Assembly: GCA_026545225.1 (NCBI GenBank)
Contig: CM048845.1
Coordinates: forward strand, 118,795,033-118,859,032
DNA from: Cornus controversa
Lineage: Eukaryota > Streptophyta > Magnoliopsida > Cornales > Cornaceae
Reading direction: 5' to 3'
Length of the DNA: 64,000 bases
The translations under genes were made by a program, and so were the position numbers. The notes under the pieces are model-generated. The model was not told where the DNA came from, made no database searches, and was given only the letters and a program-made list of their open reading frames with translations. This document shows, piece after piece, positions 1-13,400 of this stretch; the stretch's first letter is position 1; every line of letters begins with the position of its first letter.

Positions 1-396
1 CGGATGAGACCATTTCCATATGTACATAAATAGCTAAAACTATTTTCAAATTGAGAACAAGAACAATTACATATAATGTGTTGCTAGATTGCAGAGGACA
101 TAAATCCCTAAATTTCTACTTCCTGCTTGTCATCTCAACAGAGTCACTGCACCATTATTTCATAGGACAACATCTTCCATGAATTCTTTTATGGTTTAGT
201 TATTATATAGCAACTTATAGGACCCATGAAATTGCTTGATGATAATCAGAATCATCAAGTGTAAAATCCTAGTAAACTTCTTCTAACTACCATAGCCATT
301 TCCATGATACCACCAAAAGCATTCCAAGATGCTAACCCAAGTTGAACAACAAACAGAACAAAACAAAAGTATAACAGAATGCTTACCACAACAACA
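1..396. other. 3' flank of the phosphoserine aminotransferase gene
   Basis: This AT-rich stretch lies downstream of the stop codon of the minus-strand aminotransferase gene and probably holds its 3' UTR. I see no other coding potential or repeat in it. Confidence 0.4.
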
Positions 397-1686
397 TCAA
401 GCATGTTTTGCCTGGAAATCCTTCATGAAAGCAACTAACTTCTCAACCCCAGCTAGGGGCATAGCATTATATATCGAAGCTCGCATCCCACCAACCGATC
501 TGTGCCCCTTGAGCTGCACCATCTTCTCCTTCGCTGCCTCCTTGATAAACTCGGCCTCCAATTCAGACTTCTCCAATGTAAACGGAACATTCATCAACGA
601 CCTCACTGATTTCTCAACCGGGCACCTGTAAAACCCATTGCTCTGATCAATGGTGTCATAAAGAATCTGTGCCTTCTTCATATTCTTCTTCTCAACCTCC
701 ACCAAACCACCCTGAGCCAACAGATCTTCAAACACCAACCCACACATGTAAATCCCGTAGCACGGCGGAGTGTTATACAGCGAATTGTTTTCAGCGTGGA
801 TCTTGTAATCCAGCATGATAGGAGTGATCTCCTGAGCATGCCCAATCAATTCTTTCCTGATGATCACAACGGTGACCCCAGAGGGACCAACATTCTTCTG
901 CGCCCCGGCATAGATCAAGCCGAATTTGGTCACATCCACAGGCTTGGAACAAAAATTCGAAGACATATCTGCAATCAAAATCTCATCTTTGTTCTTTGGA
1001 GTTGGATAAGTCTTGAATTCAACCCCGTGAATAGTCTCGTTCGCGCATATATGCAAATACTTTGCATGCGTGCTCTGCTCCAACTGATCAAAAGATGGAA
1101 TCTTGGTGTATTTCTCAGATTTGCCCGACCAAATCACAGAGGGCTTGCAAAACTTGGTGGCTTCTTTGAAGGCTTTGTCACCCCACGATCCCGTGACTAT
1201 GTAATCAACTTGGTCATCAGGTTTCAACAGATTGAGAGGGATCGCAGAGAACTGAGTGGTTGCGCCGCCTTGCAAGAACAGAACAGCGTAATCGGAGGGT
1301 ATGCTGAGAAGGGTACGCAGATCTGACTCTGTTTTCTGGATGATTGAGAGGAACTCTTTGCCTCTGTGGCTCATCTCCATCACGCTCATTCCGGAGCCAC
1401 GCCAGTTGTAGAGCTCAGATTCGGCCGTCTTGAGCACGTTTTCAGGCAGAGTCGCCGGACCGGCGGCGAAATTGAAGACCCGATCTTGGGACTGGGTGGT
1501 GGAGGTTGGGCGATCTTGGACTTGGGTTGTGGAACAGGTGATTGATATGGGTTTGTTGAGGCGTGAAGAGTGGTTGAGAGGGAAGCCATTGAAGTGGGTG
1601 GTGGAGACGGTGTTGGTGTTTTTGACAAGGTGACGGCTAGGGTTATTCAGGAGGAGGGAATGAGGTGAAGCTGCTGACATTGCCAT
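397..1686 (-). CDS. PSAT: phosphoserine aminotransferase, plastid precursor (intronless)
   Basis: This enzyme converts 3-phosphohydroxypyruvate and glutamate to O-phosphoserine and 2-oxoglutarate, the second step of the phosphorylated serine pathway in plastids. The 429-residue product fits the roughly 430 residues of plant PSAT. Residues 1 to about 68 are Ser/Thr/Asn-rich with few acidic residues, as in a chloroplast transit peptide. The conserved core begins at [11 protein letters not shown] (71-81). The PLP lysine is Lys264 in [12 protein letters not shown], and [15 protein letters not shown] lies near the C terminus. The reading frame stays open about 100 codons further upstream, but that part is low-complexity 5' leader. 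I chose the ATG at 1686; a second ATG lies two codons later. A CT-rich leader just upstream is typical of a plant 5' UTR. The assignment is firm; the exact transit cleavage site is inferred. Confidence 0.96.
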   Translation of the reverse strand: MAMSAASPHSLLLNNPSRHLVKNTNTVSTTHFNGFPLNHSSRLNKPISITCSTTQVQDRPTSTTQSQDRVFNFAAGPATLPENVLKTAESELYNWRGSGMSVMEMSHRGKEFLSIIQKTESDLRTLLSIPSDYAVLFLQGGATTQFSAIPLNLLKPDDQVDYIVTGSWGDKAFKEATKFCKPSVIWSGKSEKYTKIPSFDQLEQSTHAKYLHICANETIHGVEFKTYPTPKNKDEILIADMSSNFCSKPVDVTKFGLIYAGAQKNVGPSGVTVVIIRKELIGHAQEITPIMLDYKIHAENNSLYNTPPCYGIYMCGLVFEDLLAQGGLVEVEKKNMKKAQILYDTIDQSNGFYRCPVEKSVRSLMNVPFTLEKSELEAEFIKEAAKEKMVQLKGHRSVGGMRASIYNAMPLAGVEKLVAFMKDFQAKHA

Positions 1687-3380
1687 GGTGTTTTTGGACA
1701 AACTTGAGCTCTTCTCTCTCGCTCTCTTTCTCTCTTCCCTCTCTCTAGAATTTAATGGAGGGTTTAGCGGAGATCTATGACTTTGGGGGTTGCCTGATAG
1801 TATATATATATATATAGTGTGTGTATATGTATATAGTACAGGGAAGTAGGTGAATCTATAAAGTATATCTCCAAAAATGGGGAAAATGATGGTGCCAAGG
1901 TAAGATATCGGATGCGCCTTTTGGAGATAGAACGACACCATTTTGGTAGTTGGGTGTCCTTGGATTTGGTGAAATTGGGGTGTCAAAATCATTGTTTTTT
2001 AATTTTCGAAAATTCGTGAGTGCTGGCGGCGAACGTTAGTCAATATTGATAGGTTTAACTTTCAAAAAAATTCTACTCCAATTAGAAGTGACCTCCTCAA
2101 GTCTTTCTTAAATATATCAGTAGCTTCCATGGAGTTTCCGGAAAAAAAAACTCTAAATTCCCAACCCCAGGAGGCGGCAGCCACAAGAGATTACCTATTG
2201 TAGCACAGTATTTTGTGACACTTACACAATAAGTTAAGAACTTTACATCAATCACTCTTTAACACTATACCGGTTACGCAATATGCCATAAAAAATTATT
2301 AGATAAACATTGAAGGTAATTGTTGCATAAGTTGCGTGAAATTGTTACATAACTAATGTAAAATTGTTGTGATGGTGTAAGAACAGATTCGGGTCACGTC
2401 ATTTGAGCCGGGTGACGACAATGCATAAGCCATGTGAAATTATTGCGCATAATCGATGTAAAAAATTCCGGGTCAAGAGAAGAAGTTCCCTCAGCTTTGA
2501 GTTTTTGGCCAGTTAAAAGTGATTCAACACATGGCTGATCAGGTCAGGTCATTTAAGCCGATTGTTTTAGGGCTAAAATTGGACGCCAAAATTGAATTGT
2601 TAGGCTAAAAAGGTTACCACAATGATAAAATAAGAAAATTTTCATTTTTCCCCAAACATGAGCCTTGGTGGTATCCACAAGTCTCTCGTGTCCTGTCAGT
2701 TATAAGCCAAACAGAGACAATAGCTCATAAAATACTCCATGTTAGGTCTACTATATGGTTGATTTACTTTGACCAAACTGTCCAAGAATTGAATGATTTT
2801 AGTCCTAGCCATTTGTGCTTAAAGATGCAGAAAAGCTTGATAAAGACTTTGGACCTAGTGAAATATGACTAATTACTCTCCCAATCACAACTTAAAAATG
2901 AGAATTTTTTCAGTTTCTCTTTTGGATTTTTCATCCACCTTCAGGCTCCAACCATAGCATTAGTGTTGGTATACTGTATACAAAATCTGCTGCATAAAAC
3001 AAGGAATTGGCTCCAAAATAGAATTTTTTTCAAGAATTTAAACCAGAATGCTTCTCAGTTCTCACAAATGTATTTCAATTAATATAATACTTTCAGCAAC
3101 TAAAATCTAACTGGAAGAGAATTTCAAAGCACTGTATTTTCTTTTATTATCCAAACTAAACAGAAGTACAGTTAAAAATATGTTAAACTTGAACATTGTG
3201 AATAACCATGGTTGTCTGAGCATTTAACAACCATGGATGGAGACTTAAAGTTCAGATATTTGATTTTCATGAGCAACCATAGGTAGTTGCTGATTTATTT
3301 TGAACCCAATGAAATCTTCAATCAAGTGTCAACCAAATTACGAAGCTGCGTAAAGTTAGTAACTATACATGAGCAGGCTA
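1687..3380. other. intergenic region between PSAT and the cyclin gene
   Basis: It holds the 5' leader and promoter of the aminotransferase gene, with a TA dinucleotide run near 1800-1816, and the 3' flank of the cyclin gene. Around 2310-2470 there are two diverged copies of a motif reading roughly GCATAAG..GTGAAATT..TGTAAAA, suggesting an old repeat I cannot name. No gene was found. Confidence 0.4.
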
Positions 3381-6349
3381 TTATTGGGTCTCCACTAGAA
3401 AATGAGCAGGCTCACATTTCGCGGCATGACCAAACTTAGATGTGCAGTACTTTCTGTGTACCCCGGTAAGCTTCCCTGTGGCTGCCTTTTGGTGGAAACT
3501 TACTATCACTCTCGAGCATTCTCTGTAAACAAGCAAAAAAGATCCCTCATTTGTATTTGACTAAAGGCTAAACAAAATTAGTAAAAGGGCGACAGTGGCT
3601 CACAGTAGTTGATCTTCTGAGTAGTTAGTATACCACTCGCAGGTCTTACTCCATTGCTTAAACCCATGGAGAGTACATTGAGCAGTATAAATTGCAGCAG
3701 CAGCCAAAAACGAAGGTGAAAATTTGAGCATCTCATATTCCACAAGACACAGCTCAATCAAGAAGAAAGACAAGAGCTCGAGCTGTTATGAGATGATAGT
3801 AATAAAGTAGAGAGAGTGTCACTTAATTGATTTTGCTACTTAGAGATTTAAATTTGAGCCACTTAATTGATGCATATGAATACAACTAACCTTCCTATCA
3901 GATTGGGCGGCCTTGAGAAATCTTCTCAAAAAGACATAGGGGGTTGGAACCGATATGTTAAACTGTAACGTATTTAGCATCAATTTCTCCTGCAGGAATG
4001 AATGATAAAAATGGTCTAAATTACTTTATCATGAAGGGGAAATGCACTTACAACCATCACTGCAATTACAAGATTAATAATTACCATTTCGAGGACTTCC
4101 TTTCTTGTGTAAGCCTTGTCTGAAATGAAAACCAAATCATCCACAACAGGGACAGACACTTCTTCATATTTGCATGCTAAGAGCATGGCAACCAAACCTA
4201 CCAACTGCAGCTTCTTTCTCACCACTTCTTGCTGAGCTAAAAATCTGTCTATAAGATTAACAACCAGAAATAATGTCTCGTCCCTGAGCTCAAACTTGTG
4301 GTGTACCTGTTGATTTAAGTGGATTAATGGTTGAGAGCCATGGAATCTATACAACATTTTATGCTAAACACGTTAAAATCAGACACCCTATGTAGTGATC
4401 ATATAAGTTGCTATTTTAATAGAGAACATTTAATATACCTCAACAAGCCAGTCAATTAGTACAGCCCTCATCTTCTCATTGATGTCAATTTGTTGAGCCA
4501 TATAGTTTGGTGAGACATGGCTAGAACTCTGCATACAGTGAGTGTTGTTTAGTCATCAAATCAAGGTGTCCACTGATAGCTACACCTTAATTAACTGGAC
4601 TTCTCCTCCTTAATTAGTTACCAAAAATTTGCTAACTAATTACATTTCTTACTATACCATTTGCTCTTTTTTTTCCTGAGCATATAAATCAAAGCTTCCC
4701 ACTTCTTGTTATTTAATTCAAACATATTTTATTATAAATAGGAACGAGATAATTTTTAATTATATCCAAACATTACGAAAAAGGGAATTAAAATACCCAA
4801 AACTAATTAAAAATTCTAACCGTTCGATAATTTTGATCTTTCCTATTTTTATGTGGCACCAAATACACTTGGTAGCATAGCTTGTAAACCATCTTAATTA
4901 AGGCTTCCCCCTAGTGCTATTTTTCTTAGCATAGTAGTAATAGGAACGAGATAATTTTTAATTATATCCAAACATTATGAAAAAGGGAATTAAAATACCC
5001 AAAACTAATTAAAAATTCTAACCATTCGATAATTTTGATCTTTCCTATTTTTATGTGGCACCAAATACACTTGGTAGCATAGCTTGTAAACCATCTTAAT
5101 TAAGGCTTCCCCCTAGTGCTATTTTTCTTAGCATAGTAGTAATACGTTGAAATTAGAGTACAGATGTGCATTCAAAATCATGTTGAACTAGGGTAAAGGG
5201 TGTAAAAGGCGAAATGGATTAAAGGTTTACCAGAAAGAATTGGAGTTAAGAATTAAGGGTAATATGTTTGAAATGTGCATCCAACTAGTAAACAAATATT
5301 GACTTACTGAAAATTTTTGGGCATCTAAAATTCACCAAGACTTGTATTAAGTCCAGAATCTTCAAAAACAACACTTAAAAAGATGCTTATATACAAAAGA
5401 AAACCCCTAGGCATTGAATGTGGGAATTATATGCATACGAGTAATTCTTTCACCTCCAATTTTCTATAGTAGGCATAGAGATCTTCGACGTAGTCAACAA
5501 CTGCAAGTGGGTTCTTGGCATCACAGCTGTCTATATCCGTAATGGGCTCTTCGAATATGTCCTCCATTTCAACCTCCTCCTATGGAATTTCACGGACCAT
5601 TATTAGATTTGCTGATTAACTACCCGTTTCGGATCAAAGTAGAGAAGTAGTGTGTGGAATACATACCATCTGATCCTTTTCACTGAGTACTGCATCTGTT
5701 TTTTCCAAGAACATTGCTACAGGTTGGTCTGTAGTTGCGTTGTCTTCCTCCACATCTGTTATTGGACAATCTTCCCAAATACTAAAATCATTATCTGATA
5801 GATTTGGCTTCTTAGTTTCCTGCTTAACATTGTACCATCATGCTCAGATAAGTTGGAAAATGAACTGTTCCTGTCTTATAGAGAGAGAGAGAGAGTACCT
5901 GAAGGCGAGGTTGATGTGTGCTTGTTATTTGAGCTGCGAATTTCCTATGTAAAAGTAAAACTGACCCAAATTAGAACGAGTTGAAGATAAAATTTAGATC
6001 CAAAATACAAAGAAGAAAATCATCTTTCTGGGAGGAAAGAACGAAGAAGAAAGTGAAGGGTCATATTAGAACCTTGTGATTGGTCGCTGGGCTGAATTGG
6101 GAGGGTTCTTACCACAGATTACACTTTTTCTGAGAACAATGTTGATCAAATCAGCTATTATCAAAAACAAGAAAAGACTAAGAAATATTAGAGTGATAAA
6201 TCTTCAGATCAGAGTAGTGAGAGTTACTCTAACAAGACTCTCTTGTTAACAACACAAGGGTATGAAGGAGCTCCAGCTAAATTTTGGTTAATGGCGCTTA
6301 AAGCTCTTCGCTTGTGCCTGATCTCCACCCCAAACTTTCTGGTACCCAT
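3381..6349 (-). CDS. CYCB2: B2-type mitotic cyclin, 10 exons
   Basis: This is a regulatory subunit of cyclin-dependent kinase acting at G2/M. Exons on the minus strand are 6228-6349, 6073-6129, 5899-5944, 5667-5819, 5454-5579, 4439-4528, 4085-4306, 3891-3989, 3604-3782 and 3381-3522. Every junction has GT-AG and keeps phase, giving 411 residues, near the usual 420-430. A destruction box [10 protein letters not shown] begins at residue 14. The segment [11 protein letters not shown] (exon 4) is followed by [26 protein letters not shown] (in two parts: [14 protein letters not shown] and [12 protein letters not shown]), the entry to the cyclin fold. The cyclin box has [18 protein letters not shown] and [12 protein letters not shown], and the C-terminal cyclin fold ends in [15 protein letters not shown]. 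Intron 5 carries a 202-bp tandem duplication. Family and subclass are clear; the B2 paralogue number is not determinable here. Confidence 0.93.
4741..5143. repeat. tandem duplication of a 202-bp unit in cyclin intron 5
   Basis: The stretch beginning GGAACGAGATAATTTTTAA at 4741 recurs at 4943, a period of 202 bp, and the match runs to about 5143. I can see only about two differences (near 4777/4979 and 4821/5023), so the duplication is very young. It lies between exons 5 and 6 of the cyclin gene. Confidence 0.9.
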
Positions 6350-8375
6350 TTCATTTCCTCCTTTTATCAAACAGAAAAAGCAAAGAATTCAAAAACCCAT
6401 TCCAAAAAAGGTAGAATTTTGCAGCAGATTCAAAGTTGAATGTGGTAAAAAGAAATGTTCAATCTAAGCTACATTTATTACAATGTTCAATCTGAGCTAC
6501 ATTTTTGGATTTGATGAGTTACCTTGTGTGGTTGTGGGTTTAATCAGACAAAAATTGTTCTCATCTGATATAACCATTTTATCTTATTATTCGGAGATAA
6601 ATCACAACCAATAATAATAGGCTACCGCCTCTTCAAAAAGCTCAGTGTGTATCAAACCCTAGAGTGTAGATTAACAGCATGTAAACCCTAAATCTACAAA
6701 CTGGGGTTGTTGAGAAGAAGAAGAAGACAGACAGACAGACAATTTAAGTGAAGAAGTGACTTGGAGACGGAAATAGTGGGTATTTGTCTCCTGATGCCCC
6801 CTTTATTCAAACCCAACGGCTAATGAAATGTGGCCATTTGATCAGGCGGTGGGCAACAAACTTAAACTTAAGTTTGGTCCTAACGGTAACATGGTAGGCG
6901 AGGAGGCATGTGGTGTTGTTGCTTTCAAATTGATTTGAGTTAAGTGTTAAATAATTGAATCAATTTTTGGGTTGCTTTAATAATGCTTTCTCTTGCTTTT
7001 GGTAGGTCTCATTTATCAGGCTCCTCCCAATCAAACACAGCTTATAATCTTATATATACATAAAAATGTTGCTGAAAAAAAATATAACTTTTTTTCTTCT
7101 CTCATGTTGCAACCTTTGTATCTAACAAAAGATAATACAGTTATTATAAAAGTTGTATTTAACCTTATATAAATTTTTTTATATAACAAAAGATTATTAT
7201 AATAGTTATATAAAGAAAATCATTATAGGAGTTGTATTTAATAACAATTATTTTTCAACAGTTTCGAAATCATTGTATAACGTTTAGGTTCGGTCCTAAT
7301 AGACCTAGAACTAAAACCGTAATGAACGGTTCCTAAAATTTAGAATCGAAACAAAAATCATAGTAAACGAATCAGTTCGCTTCAGTTACAGTTCTTTACA
7401 ATTTCAGTTCCAATTCGACCAGTTTTTTGTGCACCCCCAGATAAAATCCATCTATCTATGATAATTCACTCTCGTTACCTGATGATGTAATATCCAGGAC
7501 CGACCTCTCCCGAAGAGTATCCAAGTTCGGTAGAGCAAACAATCTGAAGATACTTCATTTGCCTAGATGCCACTTATTTTCAGCAAAGAAAAGAATTTGA
7601 AAAAGAAAGAAAGAAAAAAGGAAGGGGGGGGGGGACATCAATTTGCATAAGTCATCAATCACTGTAGACAACTCGAAGCGAGAAAGATTCCAGGTATAAT
7701 GACAGAAGGCAATGACACAAAATTGGGGTAAATATAACAAAAGCTAGGCCAGAAAGCAATGATATTCTGAGTCGCTGCCACAAATGAAACAAGGAATAGT
7801 TGCTGCTGGAACAAATCAAAAGGTTGATAACTATCATCGGGAAATTACCATCAAAATAGAAGTGTATGGATCATTTGAACTCAAATCAGTTGAAGAACCC
7901 CCTCCATACCACACCAAGCATAGGCAGGCATTAGGCATGCATGATGCCCTGTCCAATCTCAAAGCTAAAGAACATCAAAATCCAATACTGAATAACTTGT
8001 TTGAACCAGTCATTCAGTACATAAAGGCTACTCAAGAAGTGATCCAAAGGTATGCATATACATATGTTAATATGACCTATTTATTTCAAGCCACTAGGAC
8101 CCCTGCATTGAAGATTGATACTAACTTAAAATAATCTAACAGCCAAAAAGAAGGCATTATGTTACAATGAGAACGTGCGATAAAACAGGGAATGCTGCCA
8201 TACGCCCTGGGATTTGTGGTATACCTGCAGGAGAAATTCAAGATTTAGTCAGCTAAAGAAACCAAAAATAATAATAATAAGAGACAAGTTAAATGAAGCT
8301 TACCTGTCAGTTATCAAATTGGTGATGATATCCTGTCCTAAAAGATAGTGTAATTTACAACAGACAAAGATGTAT
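6350..8375. other. intergenic region upstream of the cyclin gene
   Basis: It holds the cyclin promoter and 5' leader, a short GACA repeat near 6726-6742, an AT-rich repeat element (7037-7440) and a run of 11 G near 7624-7634. The stretch 7784-8134 is open for 116 codons, but the peptide has no recognisable domain and I treat it as noncoding. The part nearest 8375 is probably the 3' UTR of the minus-strand gene that ends there. Confidence 0.4.
7037..7440. mobile_element. AT-rich repeat, possibly a hAT-like MITE
   Basis: The segment ends in a GTGCACCCCC terminus. It contains a palindromic block around AATGAACGGTTCCTAAAATT and phrases such as ATAGGAGTTGTATTTAA. The same arrangement recurs at 19379-19781, ending in GTGCATCCCCC, so the two are likely members of one dispersed family. 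No clear target duplication was found, so the class is a guess. Confidence 0.35.
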
Positions 8376-10396
8376 TCACTTGAAGAGACTAGAAAGCAGA
8401 GGCCTACTGCGTTTCTCCGTAGTTATTTCTTGTTTATGTTTCCCATTCTTCTCTCTAAACCCCTTCTCCCGGTGTATATGACGTTTTTTATCCTCCAACA
8501 CCTCTTCCTGCTGCTCAATCCTCCTCTCCTGTGGCAAATGACACTTCTTAACTGCCCTCTGCTGCTTTTGTGATAGATGACAATTCTCTTTCTCTAAGAC
8601 ACAATTCTCCTCCTCTAACACCTTCAAATGCTTCTCGTCCCTCTCCTGGCACTTTTTATTTTCAACTACCTTCTGCGTGATTTTGATCCTCTCCAGGTCA
8701 GAAAGCTCCTCAGACCTTTTATTCACAACTGCCTTTTGTTTCTTAGCTATTCCCTGCTCTGAAAGTTTGCACTCTTTCCCAGTCAATTTCTGCTTCTTGG
8801 CCCTCACTTGCTTTTCAGCATTTGATGGTAATATGCTGCGTTTGTTATCCTCCTTTCCAAAAATGTGCCCCACTTCATGATCAGAAGGTCCAAGGTCACA
8901 ACTTTCCCCAAACATTTCTCCCTTGTGTTCAGAATCAAATGTGTGCAGGTGATTTTTTTCCTCCTTGACAACTGTAATCACTTGTACAACTTCACTGTTC
9001 AAAGTGTCCACAATAACTTTGCCAAGAACAAACCTCGTCTCAGTCAAACTTCCCTTCCCAAGCAAGTCATAATCAATCTCAAAACTTTCCCTTCCACGCT
9101 TAAAGGATTCAGCATCATGAGCCAGAACACTAAAAAGTTCGGCAACCCTTGTCCCCATTCTCTTGGACACAAATACCTAAAAAAACCAAATGATTTAACT
9201 GGTATCAAATACATAATTAAACCACATACTAGTAATGCACCAGTATGTGTGAACATTATATATATCCCAACAAACAATGCAAAAAATTCTTCCCATTATG
9301 ACAAGTAGATACCAAGTAAGGAGTACAATGAAATAATCCAAATGGATTACATTCCTGTCCTGCCCTTAGAGCCAAGGTGGGACAAGGATAATCCAGGACA
9401 GGATCAAGGTGAACCAATAATTTTTTATTGCACACTTAGGTTCTTAGAGTTAACCCAATACTGCACTACATTGCGATAACTGTGAAGGCATAAAAAAATT
9501 GATATTTGATAATTCAGATTGCCCTTTGACATGGCAACTAGACAGACTGAGAAATTTGGTGCAACTGCAACCTTTAGCCTACCTTAATGAGGTGCATCGA
9601 GTAGTGCAAGACAGTTTCTTAAGATAAATTGAAGAGAAATAAAATCTAAAAGTATCTAATAGTTAGTAAATTGAAATATGTAGCTAGCAGCATTCATTTT
9701 CATGATAAAATGAGCTGGCAGATAATTATTTCATATCTATAAATCAAAGTAAAAGTTTAGTCAAGATATATTCTCAGTATATGAGATTTTATCACTTCTG
9801 TTGTAAAAATTCAGGCAAAACAAAATATATGCAAAAAGTAGTCCACTTTTTACATATGTCACCTAAACAAAATGGTAGTTGTGTAAGCTCAACAAAATAC
9901 CTGTATCACAGGACCATAAGTTAGATGTATAATGGCTGTTAAATCTCTCACTTACCCAAAAAATTGTGTTGATACATCTTTCAGGTTCCAAATTCCGATT
10001 TGTAGAGTTTTGCTCCTATTTCCAATTACTCCGTGTTTCTTTAAATATTAATAGTGGTCTATAAAAATGGACTTATTCTATGACATAAAAAAATGATGTG
10101 AAATTGTGACCATCATCAGGAAAGTTCTTGTTCAGGGGAGACAGACTACAACAACACCCACAGGGAGAGACTTTAAAAGCTCTCTTTGATTTAAAGCACT
10201 TAAAAACACCGGTATATTTTCAAAAAAAAATTGCACAGTTGATTTTTTTATTAAAAAACTGCCAAAGGGTCATTTGGGCATGTAAAATACATAAATGTAC
10301 TTGTCATATTGTGTTGTTGTAGAATACAGTTTGTGTGAAAACAATATGTGACCCCCAATGTTTTCCGTACATGCATATACATATACATGTACATAC

Positions 10397-10431
<35 letters not shown>

Positions 10432-13400
10432 AAGAAACTACGGTTTAGATAAATCAAACCCATACTTTGTTGTAATGTGTGTTATATATAAATACAATCC
10501 TTAACAGTTTGTTGTAATGTGTTTTTTATTTTTATTTTTAGACCACTTATCTCCTATCCAGTACTGCAAACAAGAACTATATATACAAATTGGTAGTTTT
10601 CATATCGTCAAGATAGTCACAATCCAAAACTCCATGAATCTATGCATAATATGCATGTGCAATAAATGACAGAAGCCCAGATGATGATGACAAACATGAC
10701 CGTATTTGCAGATGTACTTGTGCAATGAAAATATGACTATCAATCAAGTCAATAAGGCCGCTTCTTCCAGCCTCTACTATACATGATTATCCTGTTGCAC
10801 TAATGAACAGGATTTGGCAACCAAAGAAGTGAGACAGCTGATTGATCAGTAGGCAGTAACTAAAATCTCAGGGCTGATGACAGGCACTTGCTTCACTGTC
10901 TGACGAAAAATTAAGATGATGTGGACCAGGATTTGAAGACAAAACAGAAAAACTAACAGTGCAGATAATTGTAGTGTGGTCAAATATTAATCTAAAAAGA
11001 CCACAATAGTACTAGACAAATTACACTACAGATCCAGGCACAATCTTAGATATGTGATACGAAATCCACATCAAGCATAACTATTATTTGGTTCTTTAGT
11101 GCTGGAAAGTTTATCTTAATAATCACAAAGATGAAAAAACAAAAGTTAGATTAATTTACCAAACCAGAACATTGTAAATCTGGGAATTTGGCCATTGATT
11201 CAAGAAGGCTGTCTGTTTCAATCAAAGCATCTATAGAGTGTTGCGCTAGCAATGCTAGTTGAGAAACTCTTTCTGCAAGATCATCATCTGATAGAAAATC
11301 ACAAATTTCTGAAATTTCAGGTACAAAACTAATAGGTGCTCGAGCATGTTCACGTGCGAATTTAACACCTTCCTTCCACTCTCCATGATACAAAACAGAA
11401 GCAAAAGTCCAAACCACAAAAGCATCTTGGGGTTTAATAACCAATGCCAGGTGAAATGCCAAAAGTCCAATCCTGTCCCATGCACATAAAAATTCATTCA
11501 ACAGCCTCTCAAACAGAGAATGACAGGGACAATATAAAAACAAACATACCCAGAGTCTAGGCACAATGCAACTAAAAGCAAAGCGTATACTGCATGATGG
11601 TCCCAAAAAAAATGACACTTTATAATCCACTTTCTCTATGGAGCTTGCAAACAGGCACTTCTGGTATCTTAAACAAGGTGATAAATCACTCAATACAATG
11701 AGTAAGGTTATCTCAAAATGCTATATTTTGGTTAATAAATCACTCAATACAATGAGTAAGGTTATCTCAAAATGCCATATTTTGGTTAAGATCACACTTC
11801 ATCGAGCAAATCCATCTAATCAATTGTCTATTTAACTTCAATTAATCAAGCAGAAGCAGGAAACAACATAGTGAATGTAGCATAAGAATAAGCTGCCCCC
11901 AAATATAAAAAGAGATTTTGGGTTTTCCCTTGGACAAATGTATAAATTATTTAATTCCAAAATGTATATTATCATAAAATGTGAATTCCCAGTAGGATAA
12001 TGCGTCAACTGATCAGGGATAGAAACAACAATGCTTAACTTAGGGGGTATCTGAAACTATAGGAAGATGGTGAGTTTCTATAATATACTGGAAAAAAAAT
12101 AGAGAAACAACAAAGTGAAATGCTGTTCCAAAGGATGAAGAAGATATCTTCTGTAGAGATTAAGAAAGATCAAGGGACAAAAATACAGCAAAAGAACAAG
12201 ACAAAACACTGAAGTGCCATATCAGCAAGTTGCCTGATCTGGGAATCCAATGAGAAGAATCTATTTATGTACACAGATTCTAGGAATAAACATTAAATTT
12301 GTTGTATTATTACAAGTATACATTTTATGGAGGCAAATATCATGACTTGGATAATTCCGGTACGCATAATGATGGCGGGGTCATGAAAATATTAACTTTT
12401 TTTTCCCCAAGTAAAAAAAATATTAACTTTTTAAGTCATACTAAAAGTTCAACTCACCACAAATTGCAATCTGAAGGTCGGTCACAAGTAACCACCTTAT
12501 CCAAATGAAAAAACAATTTCTGCAGAGGAAAATTTTGTTATTAATAACTAAGCTTGTTTAAAAGGAAAGGAACTGATAGAAAAGGGGTTAAATAAGGAAA
12601 GACGAAAGGCCATCAAAACTAAGATAAACTGATAGATTAGACTACTTTACAGCAGGATTAAACCTGAAACAAGCAAGATCAAGGTCATATCAGAAACAGT
12701 ATGCATACACACATGGAAGGGCCATGTTTTGCTGTTTTGAAAAGAATTTACATGTGAAATAAAGTTTACCATCAGCATCACGGAACTTTCACTGGATTGC
12801 TTAGTGGCCTGTTTGGCAAGGTATGCCGCCTGTAATCAAATACGTGTTTCAGATATATGCTTGCCTTCAAACCCAAAAAAAAGATGTATAAAAAGCAGTG
12901 AATTGGCACGGCATAAGACTTACATGAAATGGTAACAAAATCTCAAGCAGGTTGAATCTCTGAAGTAAATAGAGAGAAGGCTCAGCGGCTCCATAAGACA
13001 GCATATAATTCACCTCCATCATTATCCTAGACTGGGTAAGTAAAGGATTCATTTATGTATATGATGAAGAGTTCATAACTTTCAAAAAAATTACTTGGAC
13101 AACCAGGCCAGACCAAGGAGGAAGCTACTAAAGAGTCCCTTTTAATTAGTTACAAACTTACAATATATGTTTAGAAGAAAGGAGGATGAAAGGACATGAT
13201 ATCATCCATAGACAACAGATAAAAGAAACATGTACAAAAGGGTCAAAATGCTGAAAAAATACCTAAATACAAAATTCAAGTGAGATGGTATTCTTGTTAA
13301 ACTATTCTAGAAGTACCTTAGCTAAGCTTATAATAGATGGAGAGAGTTCACGTATGGCAGTCTCAATCTCCTTTGAAAAAGACAAGCCAAGACGAGCTGC

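Noticed and set aside
796-1326. 176-codon open frame antisense to the aminotransferase gene
   Set aside because: It is the opposite strand of a strongly conserved coding region and has no recognisable domain.
1687-1992. In-frame N-terminal extension of the aminotransferase ORF (start at 1992)
   Set aside because: The extra 102 residues include [10 protein letters not shown] from a TA repeat and RERE-type low complexity. The family length and transit peptide fit the ATG at 1686.
7784-8134. 116-codon open frame on the plus strand
   Set aside because: No domain, no promoter or splice support, AT-rich context; it probably overlaps the 3' UTR of the minus-strand gene.
8865-9308. 147-codon plus-strand open frame
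   Set aside because: It lies opposite the last exon of the nucleotidyltransferase gene and shows no domain.
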